Shown here one piece after another: positions 28,181 to 37,323 of a stretch of 64,000 bases of DNA. The first letter of the stretch is position 1; each line of letters opens with the position of its first letter. The position numbers and the translations under genes were made by a program. The notes under the pieces were generated by a model, which searched no databases, was not told the DNA's origin, and was given only the letters and a program-made list of their open reading frames with translations. Origin of the DNA: Ensifer sp. LC11 (GTDB taxonomy: Bacteria > Pseudomonadota > Alphaproteobacteria > Rhizobiales > Rhizobiaceae); assembly GCF_001695835.1 (NCBI RefSeq), contig NZ_MBSO01000023.1, positions 62,001 to 126,000 on the forward strand, written 5' to 3'.

Positions 28181-29691
28181 GACGCCCTCCTGTCGTTGGT
28201 TGCAGCGATCGCTTCGACGATCTGATGCGCGGTGATCCGATGTCCGTCCAGTTCGGCGACATGGGCGCGATCACGAAGGACGATAACCCGTGTGCTGTAG
28301 GCAACCAGCTCCTCGATCTCCGACGAAATGACGACCAGGGACATGCCTTTCTCGCGCAGCGCCTCGATGAGCTTGACGATCTCCGCATGCGCGCCGACGT
28401 CGATGCCGCGCGTCGGCTCATCGAGGATCAGCAACTCCGGCTCGGTCGCAAGCCAGCGGGCGAGGATCACCTTCTGCTGGTTGCCGCCGGACAGAAGCCT
28501 GATCGGCTTCTCCCGGTCGGCGGTGCGGATATCGAGCGCGCGAATGTAGTGATCCACCAACCGGTTCTGTTCTGCCCGCGAGATCGGTCGCGTCCATCCG
28601 CGGCGCGCCTGCAGGGCAAGCACGATGTTTTCCCGCACCGAGAGGTCACCGACGATGCCGGCGATCTTGCGATCTTCCGGGCAGAAGCCGAAGCGGTGGC
28701 GAATGGCGGCACGTGGCGATGGCAACTCGACCGGGCGACCGTCGATTTCTGCCTGACCACTGTCGGCCCGACAGGCGCCGAACAGGAGCTCGGCGGTTTC
28801 CGTTCGCCCGGAGCCGAGCAGGCCGGCCATGCCGACAACCTCACCCGCCCGAACATCGAGATCAAAGGGACTGATGTGGCCCTTGCTACCGTAGTTGCGG
28901 AAGCGATAGCGCATCGGTCCCTGTACGGCCTCCGGTCTAGGGGCGTGGATCTCGGCCGCGAGCTCGCGGCCGATCATCATCGCAATCAGCTCGCGGCGCT
29001 CCAGGTCTGTGGTCTCGCGGGTGCCGACGAGCTGCCCGTTTCTGAGGACGGTGATCCGGTCGGAAATCTCATAGACCTGCTCAAGGAAATGGGTGACGAA
29101 GACGATGCCGAGCCCGCGCGCCCTGAGCCTCCGCACGATGCGAAAGAGCATTGCCACCTCGTGGGCATCCAGGCTTGCCGTCGGCTCGTCGAGGATGAGC
29201 ACCTTGCCGGAGAGATCGACAGCGCGCGCAATCGCGACAACCTGCTGGATCGCCACCGAATAGCTTGCAAGATCGCGCGTGACATCGAGGTCGAGCTCAT
29301 AGTCCGCCAGCAGATCGCGGGCTTGACGGTTCATGGCGCGTGCGTCGACCATGCCGAAACGGCGCGGCTGGCGCCCGAGAAAGAGGTTCTCGGCGACCGT
29401 CAGGTTCGGCAAGAGATTGACCTCCTGATAGACCGTGCCGATGCCAAGCTTCTGCGCGTCGAAGGTATCGCGAGGATCAACCTCCTCGCCGTCAAGCAGG
29501 ATGGTGCCGCCATCGCGGTGATAGGCACCGGTCAGGCATTTGATCAGTGTCGATTTGCCGGCGCCGTTTTCACCGAGCAGGGCGTGTACCTCGCCGCGCC
29601 GCAGGTGAAAATCGACCTTGTCGAGGGCCTTCGTTCCGGGAAATTCCTTCTCGATCCGAATTGCCTGGAGAATGTGGTCGCTGGTTTGCAT
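28177..29691 (-). CDS. ytfR: Sugar ABC transporter ATP-binding protein YtfR
   Basis: A 504-residue double ATPase as in other CUT2 systems (RbsA, MglA, YtfR). Domain 1 has Walker A GENGAGKST and Walker B VLILDEPT. Domain 2 carries a degenerate P-loop (GLLGSGRTET), the signature LLSGGNQQKVILARWL and Walker B LLILDEPT. The start at 29691 follows GGGAACGG; the in-frame ATG 35 codons upstream gives an unrelated prefix. 212 bases separate it from ytfQ; that gap holds two strong hairpins that probably lower downstream expression relative to the binding protein. Confidence 0.9.
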   Translation of the reverse strand: MQTSDHILQAIRIEKEFPGTKALDKVDFHLRRGEVHALLGENGAGKSTLIKCLTGAYHRDGGTILLDGEEVDPRDTFDAQKLGIGTVYQEVNLLPNLTVAENLFLGRQPRRFGMVDARAMNRQARDLLADYELDLDVTRDLASYSVAIQQVVAIARAVDLSGKVLILDEPTASLDAHEVAMLFRIVRRLRARGLGIVFVTHFLEQVYEISDRITVLRNGQLVGTRETTDLERRELIAMMIGRELAAEIHAPRPEAVQGPMRYRFRNYGSKGHISPFDLDVRAGEVVGMAGLLGSGRTETAELLFGACRADSGQAEIDGRPVELPSPRAAIRHRFGFCPEDRKIAGIVGDLSVRENIVLALQARRGWTRPISRAEQNRLVDHYIRALDIRTADREKPIRLLSGGNQQKVILARWLATEPELLILDEPTRGIDVGAHAEIVKLIEALREKGMSLVVISSEIEELVAYSTRVIVLRDRAHVAELDGHRITAHQIVEAIAATNDRRAS

Positions 29692-29843
29692 TTGATGCCG
29701 TTCCCGCCATGCTGCCATCGGAAGAGCGATGAGAAAGGGCCGTGCGGTCTTGCGCCGGCATCCGCTCCAACCATCGTGATCAGCCGGCCGAAGCACAAGC
29801 TTGTCTCGCGTTAAGCGCGAGTGGCTTGCCTCCGGCCGGAGAC

Positions 29844-29897
29844 GAACCGCCGCATAGCGCGGCGGTTCCGCTGCCTGCGCGCCGCGACGCAGGCAGC
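29844..29897 (-). other. Twin hairpins between ytfQ and ytfR
   Basis: Two perfect 10-base stems follow one another: GAACCGCCGC/GCGGCGGTTC (29844-29868, loop 5) and GCTGCCTGCG/CGCAGGCAGC (29870-29897, loop 8). They begin seven bases after the ytfQ stop on the minus strand and lack a T-run. The arrangement is like that after other binding-protein genes, where a 3' structure protects the upstream message and cuts read-through. Confidence 0.8.
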
Positions 29898-29903
29898 AAA
29901 CGC

Positions 29904-30866
29904 TCAGTAGCCGAGACCCTTCTTCTCCTCGTAGACCTTCAGCGGTTCGTCAGCCTGGGTGTAGAGCTTCGATTCCGTCTGGATCCACTTCGGCGGCGCC
30001 GTGCCGTCCTTCTGGAACGCGGCGAGCGCGTCGAAGGCGGGACCGGCCATGTTCGGGGTAAGCTCCACCGTGGCATTGGCTTCGCCGGCGGCCATCGCCT
30101 GGAAGATATCCGGAACCGCGTCGATCGAGACGACGAGGATATCCTTGCCGGGTTTCAGGCCGGCTTCCTTGATCGCCTGGATGGCGCCGACCGCCATATC
30201 GTCGTTGTGGGCGTAGAGCGCGCAGATGTTCTTGCCGCCGTCCTCCGCTTTCAGGAAGCTCTCCATGACTTCCTTACCCTTGGTGCGGGTGAAATCGCCG
30301 GTCTGGCTGCGAACGATCTTCAGGTTGTCGTGGCCGGAAAGGGCCTGTTCGAAACCCTTCTTGCGGTCGATCGCCGGCGAGGAACCGGTCGTGCCCTGAA
30401 GCTCGACGACGTTGCAGGGCTTGCCCGCCGTGGTATCGACGAGCCATTTGCCGGCAACACTGCCCTCGTGCACGAGGTCGGATGTCACCGCCGTCAGGTA
30501 GAGATCCTTCGACGAATCGACTGTGCGGTCGAGCAGGACGACCGGGATTTCCGCGTCCTTGGCTTCCTGCAGCACCTCGTCCCAACCGGTCGCAACGACT
30601 GGAGCCAGAAGAATGGCGTTGACGCCCTGCGCAATGAACGAGCGGACAGCCTTGATCTGGTTTTCCTGCTTCTGCTGCGCATCAGCAAATTTGAGGTCGA
30701 TGCCGCGCTGTTCGGCCTGCTGCTTGGTCAGCGTCGTCTCGGCCGCGCGCCAGCCCGACTCCGAGCCGATCTGCGAGAAGCCGACAACGAGTTCCGCGGC
30801 CGAAGCGCTGCCGAACGTGCAGGCAGCAAGGATCGTTGCACTCGCAAGTGCCTTGGCGATTTCCAT
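29904..30866 (-). CDS. ytfQ: Galactofuranose-type sugar-binding protein YtfQ
   Basis: A 320-residue periplasmic binding protein with a Sec signal peptide (about 1-24, ending ASA before AELVVGFSQIG). The mature part begins like E. coli YtfQ (VGFSQIGSESGWR) and belongs to the ribose/galactose-binding (peripla_BP_4) family; the hinge segment CALYAHNDDMAVGAIQAI is typical. GGGAGGAAATC precedes the ATG at 30866; an earlier in-frame ATG would extend the signal without need. It is the first gene of the ytfQRT-yjfF-gntR operon. Confidence 0.9.
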   Translation of the reverse strand: MEIAKALASATILAACTFGSASAAELVVGFSQIGSESGWRAAETTLTKQQAEQRGIDLKFADAQQKQENQIKAVRSFIAQGVNAILLAPVVATGWDEVLQEAKDAEIPVVLLDRTVDSSKDLYLTAVTSDLVHEGSVAGKWLVDTTAGKPCNVVELQGTTGSSPAIDRKKGFEQALSGHDNLKIVRSQTGDFTRTKGKEVMESFLKAEDGGKNICALYAHNDDMAVGAIQAIKEAGLKPGKDILVVSIDAVPDIFQAMAAGEANATVELTPNMAGPAFDALAAFQKDGTAPPKWIQTESKLYTQADEPLKVYEEKKGLGY

Positions 30867-30923
30867 GATTTCCTCCCAAAGAAAGCTGCCTCCGCGCAGC
30901 CATCGAGAAAAAATCATATAATA

Positions 30924-30935
30924 TTACTTTTGTAA
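30924..30935. promoter_or_regulatory. Palindrome in the ytfQ promoter region
   Basis: TTAC-TTTT-GTAA is a perfect 12-base palindrome in an A/T-rich patch 57 bases before the ytfQ start. It is placed where a repressor such as the operon's own GntR/FCD protein could bind. No second copy was seen in the window. Confidence 0.4.
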
Positions 30936-31085
30936 ACGAGAAGTTTTGACTTTGGGCCGTTCAATCCGACTGCGAGGGAAGCCGGGCGCTCACGGCAGGG
31001 CTGCGCCGGCGGCAACACCGCGGGCCCTGGACGCTGGGATTTGGGCTCTGAGACTTGGGAGGCTTCAGCTGCGGCGTCGTGTCGT

Positions 31086-31985
31086 CTACCGCCGCGCCAA
31101 CAGCGTACCGGCAGCGCTGGCGATCATCACGAGGACGACGCCGAAGATCTGGTTGAGGGACAACACCTGCCCGAGAATAACAAGGCCGGCGCCGGCGCCC
31201 ATCGCCGGCTCCAGGCTCATCAGGATGCCGAAGGTCGAGGACTGCAGGCGCCGTAGCGCCATGAATTCAAGCGCGTAAGGCAGCAATGGCACAAGAACGG
31301 CGAGCCCTGCCGTTACCAGCAGCATGTGGGTGGAGAAGCCGGACTGCACCTGATGGAAGCCGAATGGCGTGGCGACGACCGCGGCAAAGAGCAGCGAGAC
31401 GGCGAGCCCCTCCAGTCCCTTGAAACGTTGGCCGGCATGTTTCATCAGCACGATGTAGCCGCCCCAGCCGATGGCCGCGCCGAAAGCGAAAAGCAGCCCG
31501 CGAGTGTCTGCCACCCAGGCGGTGCCATCCCAGGAAAGGCACAGCACGCCGGCTGCAGCGATCGCCGGGAAAAGCAGCCGCCAGCCGCGTCCACCCAGGA
31601 TCGCGGCGACGGTCAGGGGCCCAAGAAACTCGATGGCCACGGCAAGCCCGAGGGGAATGCGCTCGATCGCTGCGAAAAAGCAGAGCGTCATCATCGCCAT
31701 TGTGGCGCCCAGCGTGATGGCCGTAAGCCATTGCGACCGCGTGTAGCTGAGGAACGGTGGCCGAACCAAAAGCAGCAGGAACGCGGCCGCCCAGCAGAGC
31801 CGTAACCAGGTGGCGCCGAAGGCGCCTAGATCCTGCATCGCCGGCTTCGAGAGCGCCGCGCCAAACTGCACGCTTGTCATGGAGAGCAGGCAAAAAGCGA
31901 TGGCGAGAGACACACGACCGGTCGCGCCGTCCGCCGCTGCCGGCCCGCTCCAAGCGTTATCCGCCGTCGTTTCCGTCTCCGCCAT
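31086..31985 (-). CDS. EamA-family exporter, RhtA-like
   Basis: A 299-residue inner-membrane protein with ten helices in two EamA repeats (the second holds LAVLVPLLPYALEFMALRRL and SLEPAMGAGAGLVILGQ, very like RhtA, the threonine/homoserine exporter). The start at 31985 is chosen for AAAGGGAGAAC upstream; ATG codons further upstream run into the LysR promoter. It is transcribed divergently from the LysR gene at 32076, with 90 bases between starts, so LysR control is likely. Confidence 0.88.
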   Translation of the reverse strand: MAETETTADNAWSGPAAADGATGRVSLAIAFCLLSMTSVQFGAALSKPAMQDLGAFGATWLRLCWAAAFLLLLVRPPFLSYTRSQWLTAITLGATMAMMTLCFFAAIERIPLGLAVAIEFLGPLTVAAILGGRGWRLLFPAIAAAGVLCLSWDGTAWVADTRGLLFAFGAAIGWGGYIVLMKHAGQRFKGLEGLAVSLLFAAVVATPFGFHQVQSGFSTHMLLVTAGLAVLVPLLPYALEFMALRRLQSSTFGILMSLEPAMGAGAGLVILGQVLSLNQIFGVVLVMIASAAGTLLARR

Positions 31986-32037
31986 GTCCGTTCTCCCTTT
32001 GACTTGAACAGACATAGCAATCGCGGCACAATAAGGA

Positions 32038-32062
32038 ATGCTAATAATTGTGATGTCAGCAT
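32038..32062. promoter_or_regulatory. Possible LysR operator in divergent promoter
   Basis: ATGCT and AGCAT form an inverted repeat separated by 15 bases of A/T-rich sequence, centred in the 90-base gap between the EamA exporter and the LysR regulator. LysR proteins usually bind such dyads; spacing here is loose. Confidence 0.35.
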
Positions 32063-32075
32063 AAGAGACCGTTAT

Positions 32076-32972
32076 ATGCATGATCTGGACATCGGTCTGT
32101 TGCGCGCCTTTGTCGTGACCGCCGAATGCGGCACCGTCAGCGGCGCTGCCCAGCGGCTGGCAAGGACCCAGGCCGCCGTGAGCATGCAATTGCGCCGTCT
32201 CGAGGATGATCTCGGCACCAGGCTGTTGAACCGCAGCACGAGGGGCATGGACCTGACCGACGCCGGGCATGTGTTGCTTCCCTATGCCCAGAAAATGCTG
32301 GGCCTGAGCGTGGGCGCACGACGTGCGCTTGCCGGAAAGGCAGTCTGTGGCCCGATCCGCTTCGGCATGATCGAGGACATTGCGGTCGGGTCACTGCCAA
32401 AGGCGCTGCAACGTTTTGCCGAATGCCATCCGAGCGTAGCCCTGGAACTCACCGTTACCGAAAGCACCGTGCTGTCGGAGAAGCTGTCAACGGGCGAGCT
32501 CGATGTCGCAATCGGCGACCCGGCGCTCTTCCGCGGCCGGCCGGTCCTCACCTGGCGGTTGCCGCTCCGATGGGTCGCGGCGCGCGGTTTCGTCATGCCT
32601 CAGGAAGGTCCTCTGCCGCTCGTCACCTTCGATGGGGTTTGCACCTGGCGCCAGAAGATGATCGATGTGCTGAACAGCGGCAGGCGGCCATGGCGGACAG
32701 TGCTGACGAGCGCCAGCCTCGCCTCGATCCAGTCAATGATCGAAGCCGGCCTCGGCATTGCCGTTCTGCTGGACCTCAACATCCGTCCCAACACGATGAA
32801 GACCCTTGGCGACGACGATGGCCTGCCGCCGGCTCCGGAGATCGAGCTCGGTCTTTTCGCGGCCGACGAGCAGGGCCTGTCGTCCCGGCCGGTCGCGGCT
32901 CTCTGGGAGTTCCTGTCCGAAGAGCTTCAGGCGGAAGCCCTGGCCAAGGGCCGATCCTTGCCCGGATCTTAA
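32076..32972 (+). CDS. LysR-family regulator of the adjacent exporter
   Basis: A 298-residue protein. The N-terminal winged helix is clear (SGAAQRLARTQAAVSMQLRRLEDDLG, about 22-47), followed by an inducer-binding domain of about 200 residues with FGMIEDIAVGSLPKAL at its start. The Met at 32076 is chosen because it opens a standard LysR N-terminus (LDIGLLRAFVVTAE); only a weak AAGAGA site precedes it. Divergent location suggests it controls the RhtA-like exporter. Confidence 0.9.
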   Translation: MHDLDIGLLRAFVVTAECGTVSGAAQRLARTQAAVSMQLRRLEDDLGTRLLNRSTRGMDLTDAGHVLLPYAQKMLGLSVGARRALAGKAVCGPIRFGMIEDIAVGSLPKALQRFAECHPSVALELTVTESTVLSEKLSTGELDVAIGDPALFRGRPVLTWRLPLRWVAARGFVMPQEGPLPLVTFDGVCTWRQKMIDVLNSGRRPWRTVLTSASLASIQSMIEAGLGIAVLLDLNIRPNTMKTLGDDDGLPPAPEIELGLFAADEQGLSSRPVAALWEFLSEELQAEALAKGRSLPGS

Positions 32973-33034
32973 GCGCCCTCCTCCCAGCTGGCGTCGGCGA
33001 ACGAAATGCACGTCCAGTGATTGAAAAATCCAAG

Positions 33035-33046
33035 GCAAAATTTTAC
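33035..33046. promoter_or_regulatory. Near-palindromic operator upstream of the LacI-type gene
   Basis: GCAAAATTTTAC, one base away from a perfect 12-base palindrome, lies 58 bases before the LacI-type start. With its flanks (GG before, TNAA after) it closely matches the site at 34150, so it is likely an autoregulatory operator. Confidence 0.55.
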
Positions 33047-33104
33047 TAAATAAAGATTGCGCCGCGCCCAAATCGGGACGTTGGCGGCAGGCAGGACGTT
33101 GGAC

Positions 33105-34127
33105 ATGGTCACAATCAAGGAAATCGCCTCGGCCGTCGGGGTCTCGTCGGCAACGGTGTCACGGGTACTGAACTACGATCCGACGCTTTCGATCTCCACC
33201 AAGAAGCGGCAGGCGATCATCGAAACGGCCGAGGCACTGAACTACGCGACACCACGCAACCGCGGCCGCGGCGCGGGGCCGATGCAGGGCCTGAAGTTCG
33301 CCTTGGTGCACTTCCTGCAGCCCGCCCAGGAGCTGATCGACCCCTATTATGTCGGCGTGCGGCTCGGGATCGAAAACCGTTGTCAGGCGCTGAAGATCGA
33401 GGTGGTCAAAGTCTTCCACAATGGCAATCTGCCGGAGGCGGCGATCCTGCAGGGCGCAAACGGCGTCGTCGCCGTCGGCCACCATTACGGCGAAGAGGTC
33501 CACTGGCTGCGCCGGCACAGCCGCCACCTGGTCTTCGCCGACTTTGCTCCCGACGACGATGTCGATGACAGCGTGATGAGCGACGTCTCCGTAGCCATGA
33601 ACCGCCTGCTTAACGGCGTTTACGGCATGGGTTACCGCCGCATCGGCTTCCTCGGCTGGATCGACGCGTTCCGCGACAAGGACGACATTCATTCGGAGCG
33701 CCGCTGCCGCGCCTTCATCCACTGGATGACCAAGGCCAGCCTTTACGATCCGGACCTCTGCATGGTCGAGAAGCTGACGCCGGACAGCGGTTACACGCTG
33801 GCAAAGGCGATGCTGTCGAAACCCAATCCGCCAGAAATCCTCGTCACCTGCAACGACAACATGGCGATCGGCGCCTACCGCGCCATTCACGAGATGGGCC
33901 TTCGGATCCCTGACGACGTCGCCGTCGCCAGCTTCAACGACATCCCCGTCGCCCAGTTTCTCGGGCCGCCGCTTTCGACGGTGAAGATCCCCGCCGAAGT
34001 GATCGGCGAGACCGCGGTCGACCTTCTGGTCGAACGCCTGACGGGGCGCGACGTCGCCAAGAAAGTGATCCTTGGGACCGAGATCGTCTGGCGCGGAAGT
34101 ACCGTCGCGGCCGATCCAGCCGCTTAG
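33105..34127 (+). CDS. LacI-family repressor of the sugar operon
   Basis: A 340-residue LacI/GalR protein. The HTH and hinge helix occupy residues 1-60 (IKEIASAVGVSSATVSRVLN; YATPRNRG). The periplasmic-binding-like domain follows, with VTCNDNMAIGAYRAIHEMGLRIPDDVAVASFND typical of the family. The start at 33105 has AGGA upstream. It is encoded just before the ABC/GH2 operon on the same strand; matching operator-like palindromes upstream of both units suggest auto-repression plus repression of the operon, relieved by a galactoside-like sugar. Confidence 0.92.
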   Translation: MVTIKEIASAVGVSSATVSRVLNYDPTLSISTKKRQAIIETAEALNYATPRNRGRGAGPMQGLKFALVHFLQPAQELIDPYYVGVRLGIENRCQALKIEVVKVFHNGNLPEAAILQGANGVVAVGHHYGEEVHWLRRHSRHLVFADFAPDDDVDDSVMSDVSVAMNRLLNGVYGMGYRRIGFLGWIDAFRDKDDIHSERRCRAFIHWMTKASLYDPDLCMVEKLTPDSGYTLAKAMLSKPNPPEILVTCNDNMAIGAYRAIHEMGLRIPDDVAVASFNDIPVAQFLGPPLSTVKIPAEVIGETAVDLLVERLTGRDVAKKVILGTEIVWRGSTVAADPAA

Positions 34128-34149
34128 TCGGACCGATAAAACTTCGGTG

Positions 34150-34161
34150 GTAAAAATTTAC
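34150..34161. promoter_or_regulatory. Near-palindromic operator upstream of the ABC/GH2 operon
   Basis: GTAAAAATTTAC, flanked by GG and TGAA, lies 90 bases before the binding-protein gene and 22 bases after the LacI-type stop. It is almost identical to the site at 33035. Confidence 0.55.
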
Positions 34162-34250
34162 TGAAATATTGCCTTCTTCAGAATTTTGCGAAATACTCCG
34201 CGCCGAGACCAGGAGGAGTGTCTCGGGGAACGAGTTCGAGGGAGGAACCA

Positions 34251-35519
34251 ATGGACATGCGTACCTATCTGCCGCGCTTTGCCGCGATCGCGCTTGCTAG
34301 CGCTAGCTTCTTGGCGGTCACCGCCGCAGAGGCCAAGGAAATCACCATCTGGTGCTGGGATCCGAACTTCAACGTCGCGATCATGAAGGAAGCCGGCGCG
34401 CGCTATTCCAAGTCGCATCCTGATGTCACCTTCAACATCGTCGACTTCGCCAAGGCCGACGTCGAGCAGAAGCTGCAGACCGGTCTTTCGTCCGGCACGG
34501 CGGACGCGCTGCCGGATATCGTATTGATCGAGGACTACGGCGCGCAGAAGTATCTGCAGTCCTTCCCTGGCGCCTTCGCGCCGCTTTCCGGCACCGTCGA
34601 CTATTCCGGCTTCGCGCCCTACAAGGTTGGGCTGATGACGCTGGATGGACAGGTCTACGGCATGCCGTTCGATTCCGGCGTCACCGGTCTCTATTATCGC
34701 AAGGATTATCTGGAGCAGGCCGGCTTCAAGCCCGAGGACATGCAGAACCTCACCTGGGATCGCTTCATCGAGATCGGCCAACAGGTCGAGGCCAAGACCG
34801 GCAAAAAGATGATGGGTTTCGACCCGACGGATGCCGGGCTCGTGCGCATCATCATGCAATCGGCCGGGCAATGGTATTTCGACAAGGACGGCAAGGCGAA
34901 CATCACCGGCAACGCGGCGCTCAAGGCATCGCTTGAGACGGTCGGCAAGATCATGTCTTCCAACATCTACAAACCCGCCGCCGGCTGGGCCGACTGGGTC
35001 GGAACATTTACGTCCGGTGACGTCGCAACCGTCATCACCGGCGTCTGGATCACCGGCACCGTCAAGGCGCAGCCGGACCAGTCGGGCAAGTGGGGCGTGG
35101 CGCCGATCCCGGCACTTTCAATCGACGGCGCGACGCATGCGTCGAACCTCGGCGGATCAAGCTGGTACGTGCTCGAAAGCTCGGCCGAGAAGGCCGAAGC
35201 GATCGATTTCCTGAACGAGATCTACGCCAAGGACGTCGATTTCTACCAGACGATCCTTCAGGACCGCGGTGCCGTCGGCTCGCTGCTCGCCGCCCGTAGT
35301 GGCGCCGCCTATGGCGCGGCCGACCCCTTCTTCGGCGACGAGAAGGTCTGGCAGAACTTCTCCGACTGGCTCGCGAAGGTTCCCTCGGTCAACTACGGCG
35401 TCTTCACCAACGAGGCGGACACCGCCGTCACTGCACAACTGCCGGCTCTGTCGCAGGGAATGCCTGTTGACGATGTGCTGAAGGCGATCGACGCCGAGAT
35501 CAGTGGTCAGATCCAGTAA
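34251..35519 (+). CDS. CUT1 sugar ABC transporter substrate-binding protein
   Basis: A 422-residue protein with a signal peptide (about 1-28, ending AEA before KEITIWCWDPN). The mature chain is a family 1 extracellular solute-binding protein; segments such as DIVLIEDYGAQKYL and GMPFDSGVTGLYYRKDYLEQAGF are typical of oligosaccharide binders. GGAGGAACC precedes the ATG at 34251. It leads an operon with two permeases, a GH2 enzyme and an ATPase. A galactoside or glucuronide oligosaccharide is the likely ligand, inferred from the GH2 neighbour. Confidence 0.9.
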   Translation: MDMRTYLPRFAAIALASASFLAVTAAEAKEITIWCWDPNFNVAIMKEAGARYSKSHPDVTFNIVDFAKADVEQKLQTGLSSGTADALPDIVLIEDYGAQKYLQSFPGAFAPLSGTVDYSGFAPYKVGLMTLDGQVYGMPFDSGVTGLYYRKDYLEQAGFKPEDMQNLTWDRFIEIGQQVEAKTGKKMMGFDPTDAGLVRIIMQSAGQWYFDKDGKANITGNAALKASLETVGKIMSSNIYKPAAGWADWVGTFTSGDVATVITGVWITGTVKAQPDQSGKWGVAPIPALSIDGATHASNLGGSSWYVLESSAEKAEAIDFLNEIYAKDVDFYQTILQDRGAVGSLLAARSGAAYGAADPFFGDEKVWQNFSDWLAKVPSVNYGVFTNEADTAVTAQLPALSQGMPVDDVLKAIDAEISGQIQ

Positions 35520-35585
35520 TCGCTCCCGCGACTGACTGCACCTGGCCGTGGCAACAAAGGCCACGGCCAACGGCTCCTGCTACCC

Positions 35586-36497
35586 ATGAGGATGATGATG
35601 GCTCTCGCGCGCCGCGGCGGCATCGGCCGATATTACAACGTCAATGGCTGGCTCTTCGTCGCGCCGGCGCTCGGGCTGATCGCCCTCTTCATGGTCTACC
35701 CGATCCTCTGGTCGCTGTGGATGTCGTTCCAGTCCGGTCGCGGCATGATGCTGAAATTCGCCGGTTTTGCGAATATCGTCCGCCTCTGGAACGACCCGGT
35801 CTTCATCAAGGCGCTCACCAACACGATGACGTACTTCGTCGTGCAGGTGCCGATCATGATCCTCTTGGCGCTGATCCTGGCGTCATTGCTCAACAATCCC
35901 AAGCTCGTCGGCCGCGGCTTCTTCCGCACCGCCATCTTCCTGCCATGCGTCACCTCGCTGGTTGCCTATTCGGTGCTGTTCAAGGGCATGTTCGCGCTCG
36001 ACGGCATCGTCAACTCGACGCTTGAGGCGATTGGCATCATCGCCTCACCGATCCCGTGGCTGACGCATCCTTTCTGGGCGAAGGTGCTCGTCATCCTCGC
36101 GATTACCTGGCGCTGGACCGGCTACAATATGATCTTCTACCTCGCGGCGATGCAGAACATCGACAAGTCGATCTACGAGGTTGCGCGTATCGACGGGGTG
36201 CCTGCCTGGGCCCGCTTCACCCACATCACCATCCCGCTCCTGAAGCCCGTCATCCTGTTCACGACAGTCATATCGACGATCGGCACGATCCAGCTCTTCG
36301 ACGAAGTTTACAACCTGACGGAGGGCAAGGGCGGACCGTCAAACGCCACGCTGACGCTGTCGCTCTACATCTACAACCTGACCTTCCGCTTCATGCCAAA
36401 TTTCGGCTACGCGGCCACGGTCTCTTACGTGATCGTCGTGCTCGTCGCTTTGCTCGCCTGCCTTCAGTTCTTCGCAGCACGGGAGCGCGACCGATGA
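35586..36497 (+). CDS. CUT1 sugar ABC permease 1 (MalF-like)
   Basis: A 303-residue inner-membrane protein with six helices and the binding-protein-dependent permease loop (EVARIDGVPAWARFTHITIPLLKP). Four ATG codons lie in the first five positions; the one at 35598 has AGG seven bases upstream, so the true N-terminus may be four residues shorter. It overlaps the next permease by four bases (ATGA) and forms a heterodimeric channel with it. Confidence 0.9.
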   Translation: MRMMMALARRGGIGRYYNVNGWLFVAPALGLIALFMVYPILWSLWMSFQSGRGMMLKFAGFANIVRLWNDPVFIKALTNTMTYFVVQVPIMILLALILASLLNNPKLVGRGFFRTAIFLPCVTSLVAYSVLFKGMFALDGIVNSTLEAIGIIASPIPWLTHPFWAKVLVILAITWRWTGYNMIFYLAAMQNIDKSIYEVARIDGVPAWARFTHITIPLLKPVILFTTVISTIGTIQLFDEVYNLTEGKGGPSNATLTLSLYIYNLTFRFMPNFGYAATVSYVIVVLVALLACLQFFAARERDR

Positions 36498-37315
36498 ACA
36501 ACGGGTTCACGCGTAAAGCCAGCGCCATCCTCACCTACGGCTTCGTCGGGCTGATGGCCTTTCTCTCGGTCTTTCCCTTCATCTGGATGCTGCTCGGCGC
36601 CACCAATTCGTCGATCGACATCATCAAGGGCAAAATACTGCCGGGCAGCGCGCTTGCCACCAATGTCAGCGCCTTCTTCACCCAAGTGAATGCGCCGCTG
36701 GTCTTCTGGAATTCCGCCAAGATCGCCATTCTCGCAACGGTGTTCACCCTCGCCGTGTCGTCACTCGCCGGCTACGGCTTCGAAATGTTCCGCTCGCGCC
36801 ACCGCGATCGGATCTACAGCGCTTTGCTGCTCACGATGATGATCCCGTTTGCGGCGCTGATGATCCCGCTCTTCATCATGATGGGCAAGGCGGGTCTCAT
36901 CAACACGCATTTCGCCGTGGTACTGCCGACGATCGGCTCGGCCTTCATCGTCTTCTACTTCCGCCAGTGCACCAAGGCGTTCCCGTCGGAGTTGCGCGAC
37001 GCGGCCAAGGTCGACGGGCTGAAAGAGTGGCAGATCTTCCTCTACATCTACGTGCCGGTGATGCGCTCGACCTATGCCGCCGCCTTCATCATCGTCTTCA
37101 TGACCGCCTGGAACAACTATCTCTGGCCGCTGATCGTGCTGCAGTCGAACGAAACGAAGACGATCACGCTCGTCATCTCCTCGCTCGCTTCCGCCTACTA
37201 CCCCGACTACGGCGTGGTCATGGTCGGCACCATTCTCGCAACGCTCCCCACCCTTGCGGTCTTCTTCTTCATGCAACGCCAATTCGTCCAGGGAATGCTG
37301 GGCTCAGTCAAGTAG
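36494..37315 (+). CDS. CUT1 sugar ABC permease 2 (MalG-like)
   Basis: A 273-residue six-helix permease with the EAA loop (ELRDAAKVDGLKEWQIFLYIYVPVM) that docks to the ATPase, and the typical MalG-like end (FFFMQRQFVQGMLGSVK). The start at 36494 overlaps the upstream stop; a longer open frame to the left is out of register with the real permease 1 frame. It partners with permease 1. Confidence 0.92.
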   Translation: MNNGFTRKASAILTYGFVGLMAFLSVFPFIWMLLGATNSSIDIIKGKILPGSALATNVSAFFTQVNAPLVFWNSAKIAILATVFTLAVSSLAGYGFEMFRSRHRDRIYSALLLTMMIPFAALMIPLFIMMGKAGLINTHFAVVLPTIGSAFIVFYFRQCTKAFPSELRDAAKVDGLKEWQIFLYIYVPVMRSTYAAAFIIVFMTAWNNYLWPLIVLQSNETKTITLVISSLASAYYPDYGVVMVGTILATLPTLAVFFFMQRQFVQGMLGSVK

Positions 37316-37323
37316 GAATGATC

